DNA of 64,000 bases from CAYPGJ01 sp050174775 (GTDB lineage Bacteria > Planctomycetota > Phycisphaerae > Phycisphaerales > UBA1924). The translations under genes and the position numbers were made by a program. Of this stretch, positions 7,088 through 14,405 are shown in pieces; the first letter of the stretch is position 1; each line of letters starts with the position of its first letter. Location: NCBI GenBank assembly GCA_050174775.1, contig JBFXJP010000001.1, positions 434,001 to 498,000 of the forward strand, written 5' to 3'. The notes below the pieces were generated by a model. The model had not been told where the DNA came from, did no database searches, and saw only the letters and a list, made by a program, of their open reading frames with translations.

Positions 7088-9859
7088 TCAGCGGAGACGT
7101 TCGCGGGAGACGCCTTCGCTCTCGAGCGCGCGACGGCGGACGAAGACGATGCCTGCAAGGAGGAGCGCGGGGATGGGGGGGAGCGCGACGGCGGCGAGAC
7201 GGATGTTCATCTCGATGCGGGAGATCTCCTGTCGTGCGTCAGCGCGGGCGTCGGCGATGCGTTGCTGCTTGTCGTCCTCGATGGCCGCGGACTGGACGTC
7301 CAGGCGGCGCTGCTCGGTCTGGCGAACGGACTCGATCATGATGCGCCGGGTGGTGTCGTCGAGGTCCTTCTGGGCCTCGATCTCCTTGACTTTGGCGTTC
7401 ATGCGGTCGCGCGCGAGGGAGAGTTCCTTCTCGGCCTCGGCGTTCGCGTTGTCGATGGCCTGCTGTGTGGCTTCCTGCTGGGCGAGGCGGCGGGCCTCGA
7501 TGCGGTCGAGCGTGCGGTGGGCGGCGCGGCGCTTGCGGAGGTTGAGGAGGGACTCGTCGCCCGCGAGGGTGTCGACGGCGTTGAGGATGAAGGTGACGTT
7601 GTCGAACTCGAAGTCCGCGGCTCCCTCTTCGCGGAGCGAGAAGAAGACCTCGGAGATCATGTCGAGGTCGGCGATGCAGATGACGTTGAGGGGAGGGGGC
7701 GCGGCGGAGGCGGCCTCAGCGGGGGAGGGGCCTTCGGTGGGCGGCTCGTCCGCGGCCGCGGCTGAGTCCTTGGGGGGGGCGCCGGCGCGGGTGATGCGCG
7801 CGGCGAGCACGGACATCTCGGGTGTTTGGTTGAAGCGTCGGTTGGGGTTGAAGCCCGCGGGGCCGAAGAAGGTGCGCTGCAGCACCTCGTCGTAGTTGAC
7901 GAAGCCGGATGCGGAGGAGGTGAGGAGGAGGGGGGTGAAGGTGGGGGCGGGGATGTTGGGCTCGGTGGGGCCCTGGGTGACGGCGCCGGGGGCCATCATC
8001 ACGAGTTCCTGCAGCCCGGAGGAGATGGGATCGCGGTCGTTGAAGCCGCTGATGGCGGGCGTGTCCTGCTTGGCGCCGGCGCGGAAACGGCCGGAGCGTT
8101 CCGCGGCGACGAAGACGAATTCGGGGGGGAGGTCGGCGAGGCTTGGTCGCGGGTTGTAGCCGTCCCAGATGACGCGCTTGGCGTTGGTCTGCACGCCGAG
8201 GAGCTTCCAGAGCGGCGCGAGGTTCGCCTTGGGGTCCTGGGGTTGCTGCTGTTGCTGCATCGGATTGCGCGTGGCTTCGCGCGGCTCGGAAGTGGCGATG
8301 GCGGGGTTGGCGAGGGGGAGCGGGTCTTCGAGGATGAGGGTGGGCTTGCCCTGCTTGATCCAGTCGAGGACGTGGGTGAGTTCACCGTCGGTGAGCGTGG
8401 AGGGCTGCGCGACGATGAGCGCGTCGATGTCGTTGGGGATGGGCGCGCGGCGGGCGACCTTGGTGACCTCGTACTGCTTTCGGAGTTCGGCGACGATGGG
8501 CCAGTCGCGCCCTGGGGTGAAGGTCTGGAAGTTGAAGCGCGCGAAGAGGGCGGCTTCGGTCTCGAGGATGCCGATGTTCTTGCGGTCGCGCGCGGAGACG
8601 GTGCGCACGGCGCGGGCCAGTTCGTATTCGGGGGAGAGGCCTTTGGCGAGGAAGGGGATGACGGTCTGGTCGGGGCCGGAGGCCACGGCGACGCCGAGGT
8701 AGACCTGCTTCATGGATTGGTCGGGATCGTCGGGGGAGGGGGGGATGGTGCGCGGCTCGATCTTGAAGTTCTTGGAGGCGTCGCGCGCTTCGTCTGAGAA
8801 GGGAGAGGTCTCGACGACCTTGAGGGCGATGCGGCCGGAGGCGGAGCGATCGAACTCGCGGAGGACGCCGAGCAGGTTCTCGCGCGTCTGGGTGTAGGAG
8901 GCGGGCGTGTCGGTCGCGGGGGAGACGTACGCGGTGACGAGGACGGTGCGGTCCTGGGGGATATCGCGGAGGAGGCTGCGCGTTTCGGGCGCGAGGGTCC
9001 AGAGGCGCTCTGCTGTGGCGTCGGCGCGGATGGGAGTGCGTGCGAGGATGGTGGTGAGGGCGCCCGCTGCGACGAGGTAGGCGATGAAGCGGACGGAGGC
9101 GAGTGAGGAGCGCTTGGGAGCGCCGGGGGCGCCGGCCCAGTGCGTGCGGGAGATGATGAAGACGTTGGCCCAGAGGCCGATGGTTGAGAGGGCGAGGAAG
9201 TAGAAGACGTTGTCGGGGGTGATGACGCCGCGCCCGAAGTCGACGAAGCGCGGGGGGAGCGCGATGGCGCTGAGGATGGAGGAGAGCGGTGAGTCTGGGT
9301 TGAGGCGAGCTGGGAGCGCGGCGCCGACAACGAGTGCGCAGAGGACGGCCGCGAGGATGAACGCGACGGTCATGTTGGCGGTGAGTGAGGCTGCGGCCAT
9401 GGCGAGGGCGAGGAGGGAGACGCCGGCGAGCCATTGGCCCAGGTAGGTGGAGAAGAGGAGGCCCGCGTCGGGGGTGCCGAGGTAGTAGAGGACGCCGAGC
9501 TGACCGATGACGGAGAAGGCGAGCGCGACGGTGTAGATGGCGGCGCAGGCAAGGTATTTGCCGAGGACGAGTTCGGAGTCGCGCGCGGGGAGGGTGAGGA
9601 GGAGTTCGTCGGCGCCTTGGCGTCGCTCGTCGGCCCACGCGGACATCGCGATGGCGGGGACGATGAAGACCAGGAGCATGGGGAACCAGGCGTTGAGCTG
9701 GTCGAGGTTGGCGAGGTTTCGCTGGAAGAAGGCGGGAGTCCAGAACGCGGCGAGGCCAGCCAGGAAAACGAAGATGGTGATGAAGACGTAGCCGGCGGGC
9801 GTGGCGAAGTACGCGGCGAACTGGCGTCGGAAGACGGCGGTGATGACGTGGGTCTGCAT
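7088..9859 (-). CDS. ABC-2 permease fused to GldG-like auxiliary domain (GldF-GldG fusion)
   Basis: A 923-aa protein joining two parts that are often separate genes. Residues about 1-260 form a six-helix ABC-2 permease like GldF, with the motif WADERRQGADELLLTLP. A further membrane segment near 255-275 opens a GldG-like extracytoplasmic part (about 280-720, for example LWTLAPETRSLLRDI and IEPRTIPPSP). Then come a long charged helical stretch (about 745-880, rich in Glu, Arg and Ala) and a final membrane helix (PPIPALLLAGIVFV) near the C-terminus. In Flavobacterium, GldA, GldF and GldG are needed for gliding and secretion. Homologues are widespread in non-gliding bacteria, so motility should not be assumed. 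The ATPase lies 28 bp upstream and DUF4340 30 bp downstream. Confidence 0.88.
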   Translation of the reverse strand: MQTHVITAVFRRQFAAYFATPAGYVFITIFVFLAGLAAFWTPAFFQRNLANLDQLNAWFPMLLVFIVPAIAMSAWADERRQGADELLLTLPARDSELVLGKYLACAAIYTVALAFSVIGQLGVLYYLGTPDAGLLFSTYLGQWLAGVSLLALAMAAASLTANMTVAFILAAVLCALVVGAALPARLNPDSPLSSILSAIALPPRFVDFGRGVITPDNVFYFLALSTIGLWANVFIISRTHWAGAPGAPKRSSLASVRFIAYLVAAGALTTILARTPIRADATAERLWTLAPETRSLLRDIPQDRTVLVTAYVSPATDTPASYTQTRENLLGVLREFDRSASGRIALKVVETSPFSDEARDASKNFKIEPRTIPPSPDDPDQSMKQVYLGVAVASGPDQTVIPFLAKGLSPEYELARAVRTVSARDRKNIGILETEAALFARFNFQTFTPGRDWPIVAELRKQYEVTKVARRAPIPNDIDALIVAQPSTLTDGELTHVLDWIKQGKPTLILEDPLPLANPAIATSEPREATRNPMQQQQQPQDPKANLAPLWKLLGVQTNAKRVIWDGYNPRPSLADLPPEFVFVAAERSGRFRAGAKQDTPAISGFNDRDPISSGLQELVMMAPGAVTQGPTEPNIPAPTFTPLLLTSSASGFVNYDEVLQRTFFGPAGFNPNRRFNQTPEMSVLAARITRAGAPPKDSAAAADEPPTEGPSPAEAASAAPPPLNVICIADLDMISEVFFSLREEGAADFEFDNVTFILNAVDTLAGDESLLNLRKRRAAHRTLDRIEARRLAQQEATQQAIDNANAEAEKELSLARDRMNAKVKEIEAQKDLDDTTRRIMIESVRQTEQRRLDVQSAAIEDDKQQRIADARADARQEISRIEMNIRLAAVALPPIPALLLAGIVFVRRRALESEGVSRERLR

Positions 9860-9887
9860 GGCTGTGTGTGGTGTAAGGGAGTGTGCG

Positions 9888-10661
9888 TCAGGCGGACTTG
9901 CGTTCGGAGGAGCGGGTGAGTTCGTGGAAGCGGCGTTCCATGGCGCGCTCGTCGGCGCCGAGGGAGTCGACGGTTCCGTCGTGGACGATGCGGCCCTGGT
10001 GGATGAAGAGGACGCGTTGCGCGACGGCGCGGACTTCCTGGAGGATGTGGGTGGAGAGGAGGATGGTCTTGGAGGAGGCCAGGGAGCGGAGGAGGTCGCG
10101 GACGTGGTCGATCTGGTTGGGGTCGAGGCCGGCTGTGGGCTCGTCCATGATGAGGACGTCGGGGTCGTGGAGGAGGGCCTGGGCCATGCCGAGTCGTTGG
10201 CGATAGCCGCGTGAGAGTTTGCCCGCGGGCTTGCCGATGACGTCGGCGAGCCTGCACTGATCGACGACGCGTTCGATGCGCGAGGCGAGGTCCTTGGGGG
10301 AGAGGCCGCGGGCGCGCCCGAAGAACTCGAGATGTGCGCGGGTGGTCATGTCGTCGTAGAGCGGGCCGTTCTCGGGGAGATAGCCCAGGCGTCGCGCGGC
10401 TTCGAGGCGGTTGTCCTGGACGTTGATGCCGGCAATGAATGCGCGCCCGGAGGTGGGCGCGAGGTAGCCGGTGAGGAGGCGCATCGTGGTGGATTTGCCT
10501 GCGCCGTTGGGGCCGAGGAAGGCGACGACCTGACCCTTGGGGATCTCAAAGGATGCGTCGCGCACGGCGTAGAAGGGGCCGAAGGTTCTGGTGAGGCCTT
10601 CGGCGCGGATCATGGGGGGCGCGACGTGGTGGGGGGTTGGGGATTGCTTTGGCTTGGACAT
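9888..10661 (-). CDS. ABC transporter ATP-binding protein (GldA/NatA-like)
   Basis: A 257-aa ATPase that should energise the adjacent GldF-GldG fusion. All nucleotide-binding elements are present: Walker A GPNGAGKSTT (about residue 50), signature KLSRGYRQRLGMAQ in place of the usual LSGGQ, Walker B VLIMDEPTAGLDP, and the H-loop in LLSTHI. This set is typical of the CcmA/GldA class. It is the first gene of the leftward three-gene operon. Translation probably begins at 10661, but an internal ATG at 10613 (MIRAEGLTRTFG) matches the usual N-terminus equally well and neither has a Shine-Dalgarno sequence. Confidence 0.93.
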   Translation of the reverse strand: MSKPKQSPTPHHVAPPMIRAEGLTRTFGPFYAVRDASFEIPKGQVVAFLGPNGAGKSTTMRLLTGYLAPTSGRAFIAGINVQDNRLEAARRLGYLPENGPLYDDMTTRAHLEFFGRARGLSPKDLASRIERVVDQCRLADVIGKPAGKLSRGYRQRLGMAQALLHDPDVLIMDEPTAGLDPNQIDHVRDLLRSLASSKTILLSTHILQEVRAVAQRVLFIHQGRIVHDGTVDSLGADERAMERRFHELTRSSERKSA

Positions 10662-10846
10662 GGTGTGTGTCTGCGCGCTGTGGTTGTTTGGGATGTGGTG
10701 GTCCGACGGAAAAGGAAACCGACCCCGCCCATCGAGACGCCACGTGCGGGCGCGAGGGATCGGGGGGCTCGGCTTCGTTTTTTCCCCTGTAGGGGGCCGC
10801 TCGTCAAGATGCGCGAGCGTGCGGACGGTTCCCGGGTCTGGCCGGG

Positions 10847-12013
10847 CTAGTAGGAGATGAACCCGCCCGGCAGGACGATGTCGGGGTCGTCATCGCCGGC
10901 AAGGTCGGAGACGCACAGGTGTCCGCCCGCGGGAGATGCGGTGGGCGAGCCGAGCGTGAACTGGGGGCTCGGGGTGCCGTTGTTGGTGAGGATGACGATC
11001 TCGGAGACGGAAGGGAGGACGACCGCGAGGTCGGCGTACCCGTCGGGAGGGGGCAGCAGGCCAGCCGCGATCGCGGTGGGCGCGGCGGAGATAGGGCCGT
11101 AGGTTTCGGCGCTGGCGAAGCCGAGCCACTGGTCGTTGTACGGATCGGGGCCGAGATTCTTGAGGTAGAGCACGGCGTTGGTGGTGGTGGCGGCGATGGC
11201 GAGGTCGTCGAGGCCGTTCGCGTCGTTATCGAGTTGATGGAGGAGGCCGTCGACGGGGGTGTAGGAGGCGGGGAGCGCGGTGGTGTAGGCGGCGTTGACG
11301 ATGACGGGGTCCTCGGGGTCGACGTCGGTGTCGAGGAAGCGTGAGATGACGCGCCCTTGGACGGGCGAGGCGCCCGAGATGTTGGCGATGGTCACGAGCT
11401 CCTCGAGGTCCTTGTCGTTGTCGAGGTCGCCGATGTCGACGGCAACGATGATGCCGTCAGCGCCACCCGCGCTGGTGATCGGGGGGTGCGCAACGAACGT
11501 GCCGTTGCCCTGGTTCACGAGGATGGAGACCGAGTTGTTCGCTGCGGAGCCGACCGCGAGATCGGGGTCGGGGTCGAGCGAGAGCCGTCCCGCGGCCAAG
11601 CACGAGGGCGCGGGAACGGTGATGGTCGACGAGGTGAACGTGCCGGGGCTGGTCGAGGAGTTGAGGAAGATGTACACGGCGCCGGAGCCTTCGCATGCGA
11701 CCGCGAGGTCCATGTAGCCGTCGAGGTCGAAGTCCGCAGCGACGACGTCGGAGGGACGCTTGCCGACCGTCAGCGCGATGGGGTCGCGCACGGAGAACAC
11801 CTCAGATCCGTTGTTGAGCAGGATGGAGCACTCGTTGGTCATCGGGTCTGCAACGACGATGTCGAGGTAGGTGTCGCCGTCGAAATCGCCCGTGGCGACG
11901 AGCGAGGAAGGGAAGTTGTGCGAGGTCGCGTGCGCGGGGGTGATGGCGTGTTCCGAGATGAGCGCGAGCGCGCACACCAGGGCCACGGCCCATCGCATGA
12001 TGCTCTTGTTCAT
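10847..12013 (-). CDS. secreted FG-GAP/VCBS-repeat protein
   Basis: A 388-aa exported protein built of FG-GAP-type repeats, which form calcium-binding beta-propeller blades in integrin-like and bacterial surface proteins. The start at 12013 gives MNKSIMRWAVALVCALAL, a clear signal peptide, and has an AGGAGC ribosome site. Repeat cores are visible as ATGDFDGDTYLDIVVADP, AADFDLDGYMDLAVA, DPDPDLAVGSAANNS, DLDNDKDLEELV and LDNDANGLDDLAIA. The aspartates in each are the expected calcium ligands. The protein ends with the repeat-like DLAGDDDPDIVLPGG and has no visible sorting signal. No partner gene is obvious. Confidence 0.85.
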   Translation of the reverse strand: MNKSIMRWAVALVCALALISEHAITPAHATSHNFPSSLVATGDFDGDTYLDIVVADPMTNECSILLNNGSEVFSVRDPIALTVGKRPSDVVAADFDLDGYMDLAVACEGSGAVYIFLNSSTSPGTFTSSTITVPAPSCLAAGRLSLDPDPDLAVGSAANNSVSILVNQGNGTFVAHPPITSAGGADGIIVAVDIGDLDNDKDLEELVTIANISGASPVQGRVISRFLDTDVDPEDPVIVNAAYTTALPASYTPVDGLLHQLDNDANGLDDLAIAATTTNAVLYLKNLGPDPYNDQWLGFASAETYGPISAAPTAIAAGLLPPPDGYADLAVVLPSVSEIVILTNNGTPSPQFTLGSPTASPAGGHLCVSDLAGDDDPDIVLPGGFISY

Positions 12014-12189
12014 GTGTGGAGCTCCTGTGCGAGCAAGTGTGGGATAACCAAACAATCCGACTCAAAAGTGAGGTATCGGCAGCTTGTCGGACGGTCGTGA
12101 ATCCGCCTCGGCGGGATTCGCGAAGGCTTCGCTGTGGGCGATGAGGGTCATCCCCCAGGAATGGCGGGGCGCGTGCGTCCCGGAGTTAC

Positions 12190-12756
12190 ATGAACGGAGC
12201 AGGACGCGTGATTCGACAAATGGTAGGTGTGACGTGTGCGTGTGTGGGACTGAGCGCTGTGGCGCTGGCCGGGGGCGGGTCGTGCGGCGGCGCGGTGGCG
12301 ACGCCTGCGGCGTACGGCGGCGGTCAGGCCTCGGGCGGAGACGTGGTTGGCGTGGCGGTCTCCGCGGGTCAGTTCAAGACGCTGGCGATGCTGCTCGAGA
12401 AGGCCGAGCTGGTGTCGACGCTGAAGGGGGACGGCCCCTTCACCGTGTTCGCGCCGACGGACGAGGCGTTCGCGAAGCTGCCGAAGGAGACGGTGGACTC
12501 GCTCCTCAAGCCGGAGAACCGCGCGACGCTCGCGGGCATCCTCACGTACCACGTCGTGCCCGGGAAGGTGACGTCGGACCAGGTGGTCAAGATGACGAGC
12601 GCCAAGACCGTGCAGGGCTCGCCGGTCACGATCAAGGTCGAGAACGGGAAGGTGATGATCAACAACGCGACGGTCGTGAAGACGGACGTGGGCGCGAGCA
12701 ACGGCGTCATTCACGTCATCGACACGGTGATCATGCCCCCCGCGCCGAAGAACTGA
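12190..12756 (+). CDS. secreted fasciclin (FAS1) domain protein
   Basis: A 188-aa protein with an N-terminal signal sequence (QMVGVTCACVGLSAVALAG) and one FAS1 domain covering about residues 55-185. The FAS1 H1 and H2 boxes are clear: FTVFAPTDEAFAKLP, YHVVPGKVTSDQV, and NGVIHVIDTVIMP at the end. FAS1 proteins act in cell-surface adhesion. A Cys in the GGGSCGG stretch follows the signal region, but there is no good lipobox. It lies directly upstream of an ECF sigma factor and RskA-like anti-sigma factor. This is the arrangement known for mycobacterial SigK, whose targets mpt70/mpt83 encode fasciclin proteins, so regulation by that sigma factor is a reasonable inference. Confidence 0.9.
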   Translation: MNGAGRVIRQMVGVTCACVGLSAVALAGGGSCGGAVATPAAYGGGQASGGDVVGVAVSAGQFKTLAMLLEKAELVSTLKGDGPFTVFAPTDEAFAKLPKETVDSLLKPENRATLAGILTYHVVPGKVTSDQVVKMTSAKTVQGSPVTIKVENGKVMINNATVVKTDVGASNGVIHVIDTVIMPPAPKN

Positions 12757-12873
12757 GTCTCTCGTGTCTTTTCCTCCGCTGCTCGCGCCGGGGCGCGCGG
12801 GCGGCTCGGCTCGCGCCGGGGACACCCGGGCGGCGCCGATTGTGGATCGTGGCTGCGCGTGAGGGCGGCCGAT

Positions 12874-12902
12874 TTGTCAGCGTTGTGTGAAATCGTGATA
12901 CT
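12874..12902 (+). promoter_or_regulatory. candidate promoter of the sigma/anti-sigma operon
   Basis: TTGTCA at 12874-12879 and GATACT at 12897-12902 are 17 bp apart, in the 254-bp gap between the fasciclin gene and the sigma factor. This is a housekeeping-type promoter; I saw no obvious ECF-type element of the AAC...CGT form at that position. It was read by eye only. Confidence 0.4.
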
Positions 12903-13011
12903 GCGAGCGCCGGTCGGTCTGCCGGCGCGGCGCAGCGTGCGGGCCAGGGGAGCGTCGCGGGCGTCGAGACGCACGCGACGGATCGCACGGACCAGGAGTG
13001 GGCGTACGACG

Positions 13012-13563
13012 GTGAGCGAGTCGATACTCCAGCGCGTGGCAAGAGGCGATGCGGAAGCGACGCGCGAGTGTGTCGACCGCTATGCCGATCTTGTGTGGAG
13101 CGTTGCGCGTCGGCTGCTGGGCGGCGGGGCGCGCGTGGAGGCCGAGGACGCGGTGCAGGAGGTGTTCGTCGATCTGTGGAGGAGCGCTGGGCGGTTCGAT
13201 CCGTCGGTGGCGTCGGAGGCCGCGTTCGTGGTGATGATCGCGCGTCGGAGGATGATCGACCGCTTGCGTCGTCGCTCGCGCCGCATCGAGGAGGTGTCGG
13301 GCTCGGAGTGGGTGGAGGCGTCGGTGGCCGGTGGCGTGCATCCCGGGGCGGAGCCGGTCTCGGAGGACGCGCGCCGAGCCATGCGCGCCATGGAGGAGCT
13401 GTCCGAGGAGCAGCGGAAGGTGCTGAGTCTGGCGGTGCAGCAGGGCAAGACGCACACGCAGATCGCGGAGATCACGGGCCTCCCGCTCGGTACGGTCAAG
13501 ACGCACGTGCGTCGGGGGCTGATGCGCCTGCGAGAGACGCTCACCGCGGAGGCCGCGTCATGA
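13012..13563 (+). CDS. ECF-family RNA polymerase sigma factor (SigK-like)
   Basis: A 183-aa extracytoplasmic-function sigma factor. Region 2 covers about residues 20-85 (YADLVWSVARRLLGG, AEDAVQEVFVDLWRSAGRFD, FVVMIARRRMIDRLRRRSRR), for core polymerase and -10 binding. Region 4 covers about 125-175 (LSEEQRKVLSLAVQQGKTHT, then the helix-turn-helix AEITGLPLGTVKTHVRRG). The open frame continues 51 codons upstream, but that part is arginine-rich and unlike the family. The GTG at 13012 gives the normal N-terminus VSESILQRVARGD and has AGGAG 13 bp upstream. Its stop overlaps the anti-sigma start (ATGA), indicating translational coupling. Confidence 0.9.
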   Translation: MSESILQRVARGDAEATRECVDRYADLVWSVARRLLGGGARVEAEDAVQEVFVDLWRSAGRFDPSVASEAAFVVMIARRRMIDRLRRRSRRIEEVSGSEWVEASVAGGVHPGAEPVSEDARRAMRAMEELSEEQRKVLSLAVQQGKTHTQIAEITGLPLGTVKTHVRRGLMRLRETLTAEAAS

Positions 13564-14357
13564 GCCAGATGCAGCCACGCGACCGGTTGATGCAGCTGTA
13601 CGCCGATCTCGCGACGCAAGGGGTCTCGCGCGAGGAGATGGTGGAGATCGAACGTCTCGAAGCCATGCTGGGAATGAGCGAGAGTGATCGCGAAGCGTTC
13701 GAGCTGGCCGCGGCCATGCTCGACCCGGCGCTCGCCGGCGTCGCGCTCGAGCCCGCGCCCGCGTCGGTGCGCACGAAGCTGCACGCGAGCGCGGCGGGCT
13801 TCGCGTCGGAGCAGCAGCGCGGCGGCGTCGCCCGTCGCCCTGACCCGCAGACACGGACGATCCCGCTCCGGCAGCCGTCGGGCGGCGGCCTGTGGGCCGG
13901 GCTGGGCTGGCTCGCGGCCGCGGCGTGCCTCGCGCTCGCGGCGGTGGCGTGGTGGTCGCCGCGATCGACGCCTCGTGCTCTGCCGCTCGAGCGCGTCGCG
14001 GCGCTGCCGGACGCGGTCCGCTGGGCGTGGGCTTCCGGCCCGGACGAAACGGGGCGCAACGTGCGCGGCGAGGTGGTGTTCAGCACGGGCGCGCAGGAGG
14101 GCTACATGACCTTCACGGGTCTGCCCGCGCTCGAAGAGGGCTTGCAGTACCAGCTCTGGATCATCGACCCGGACCAGAAGCACCCGATCGACGGCGGGGT
14201 GTTCGACGCGCCGCGCGCGGGCGGTGAGGCTCGTGTGCCGATCGACGCCAAGCTCGCGGTGCGGACGCCCGCAGCGTTCGCGGTGACGGTGGAGAAGCAG
14301 GGCGGCGTGGTCGTGTCCGATCAGTCGCGCGTGACCGTGATCGCCAAGCCCTCCTGA
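13560..14357 (+). CDS. RskA-like anti-sigma factor
   Basis: A 265-aa single-pass membrane protein, the probable antagonist of the sigma factor whose last codons it overlaps. Residues about 1-80 are a cytoplasmic helical region with no zinc Cys-His motif. A membrane helix lies at about 108-127 (LWAGLGWLAAAACLALAAVAWW). The periplasmic part (about 140-262) matches the anti-sigma-K C-terminal domain, with YMTFTGLPALEEGLQYQLWI, IDGGVFDA and AFAVTVEKQGGV. RskA-type factors are cleaved by regulated intramembrane proteolysis. A site-2 protease gene is present elsewhere in the window (45.7 kb), but a link is speculation. Confidence 0.88.
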   Translation: MSQMQPRDRLMQLYADLATQGVSREEMVEIERLEAMLGMSESDREAFELAAAMLDPALAGVALEPAPASVRTKLHASAAGFASEQQRGGVARRPDPQTRTIPLRQPSGGGLWAGLGWLAAAACLALAAVAWWSPRSTPRALPLERVAALPDAVRWAWASGPDETGRNVRGEVVFSTGAQEGYMTFTGLPALEEGLQYQLWIIDPDQKHPIDGGVFDAPRAGGEARVPIDAKLAVRTPAAFAVTVEKQGGVVVSDQSRVTVIAKPS

Positions 14358-14405
14358 GCCGCGTCTTTCGGCGCGAATGCTCCGACGTGGGTATCGTGCC
14401 GCCCG

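Noticed and set aside
10770..10800. Possible terminator (T6 run next to a CCCC-TGTA-GGGG stem) between the ABC operon and the FG-GAP gene
   Set aside because: The T-run comes before the stem on the plus strand and would be an A-run after it on the minus strand, so it fits neither direction.
12859..13011. N-terminal extension of the sigma factor from an upstream GTG
   Set aside because: The extra 51 residues are Arg-rich and unlike any ECF factor, and they cover the likely promoter.
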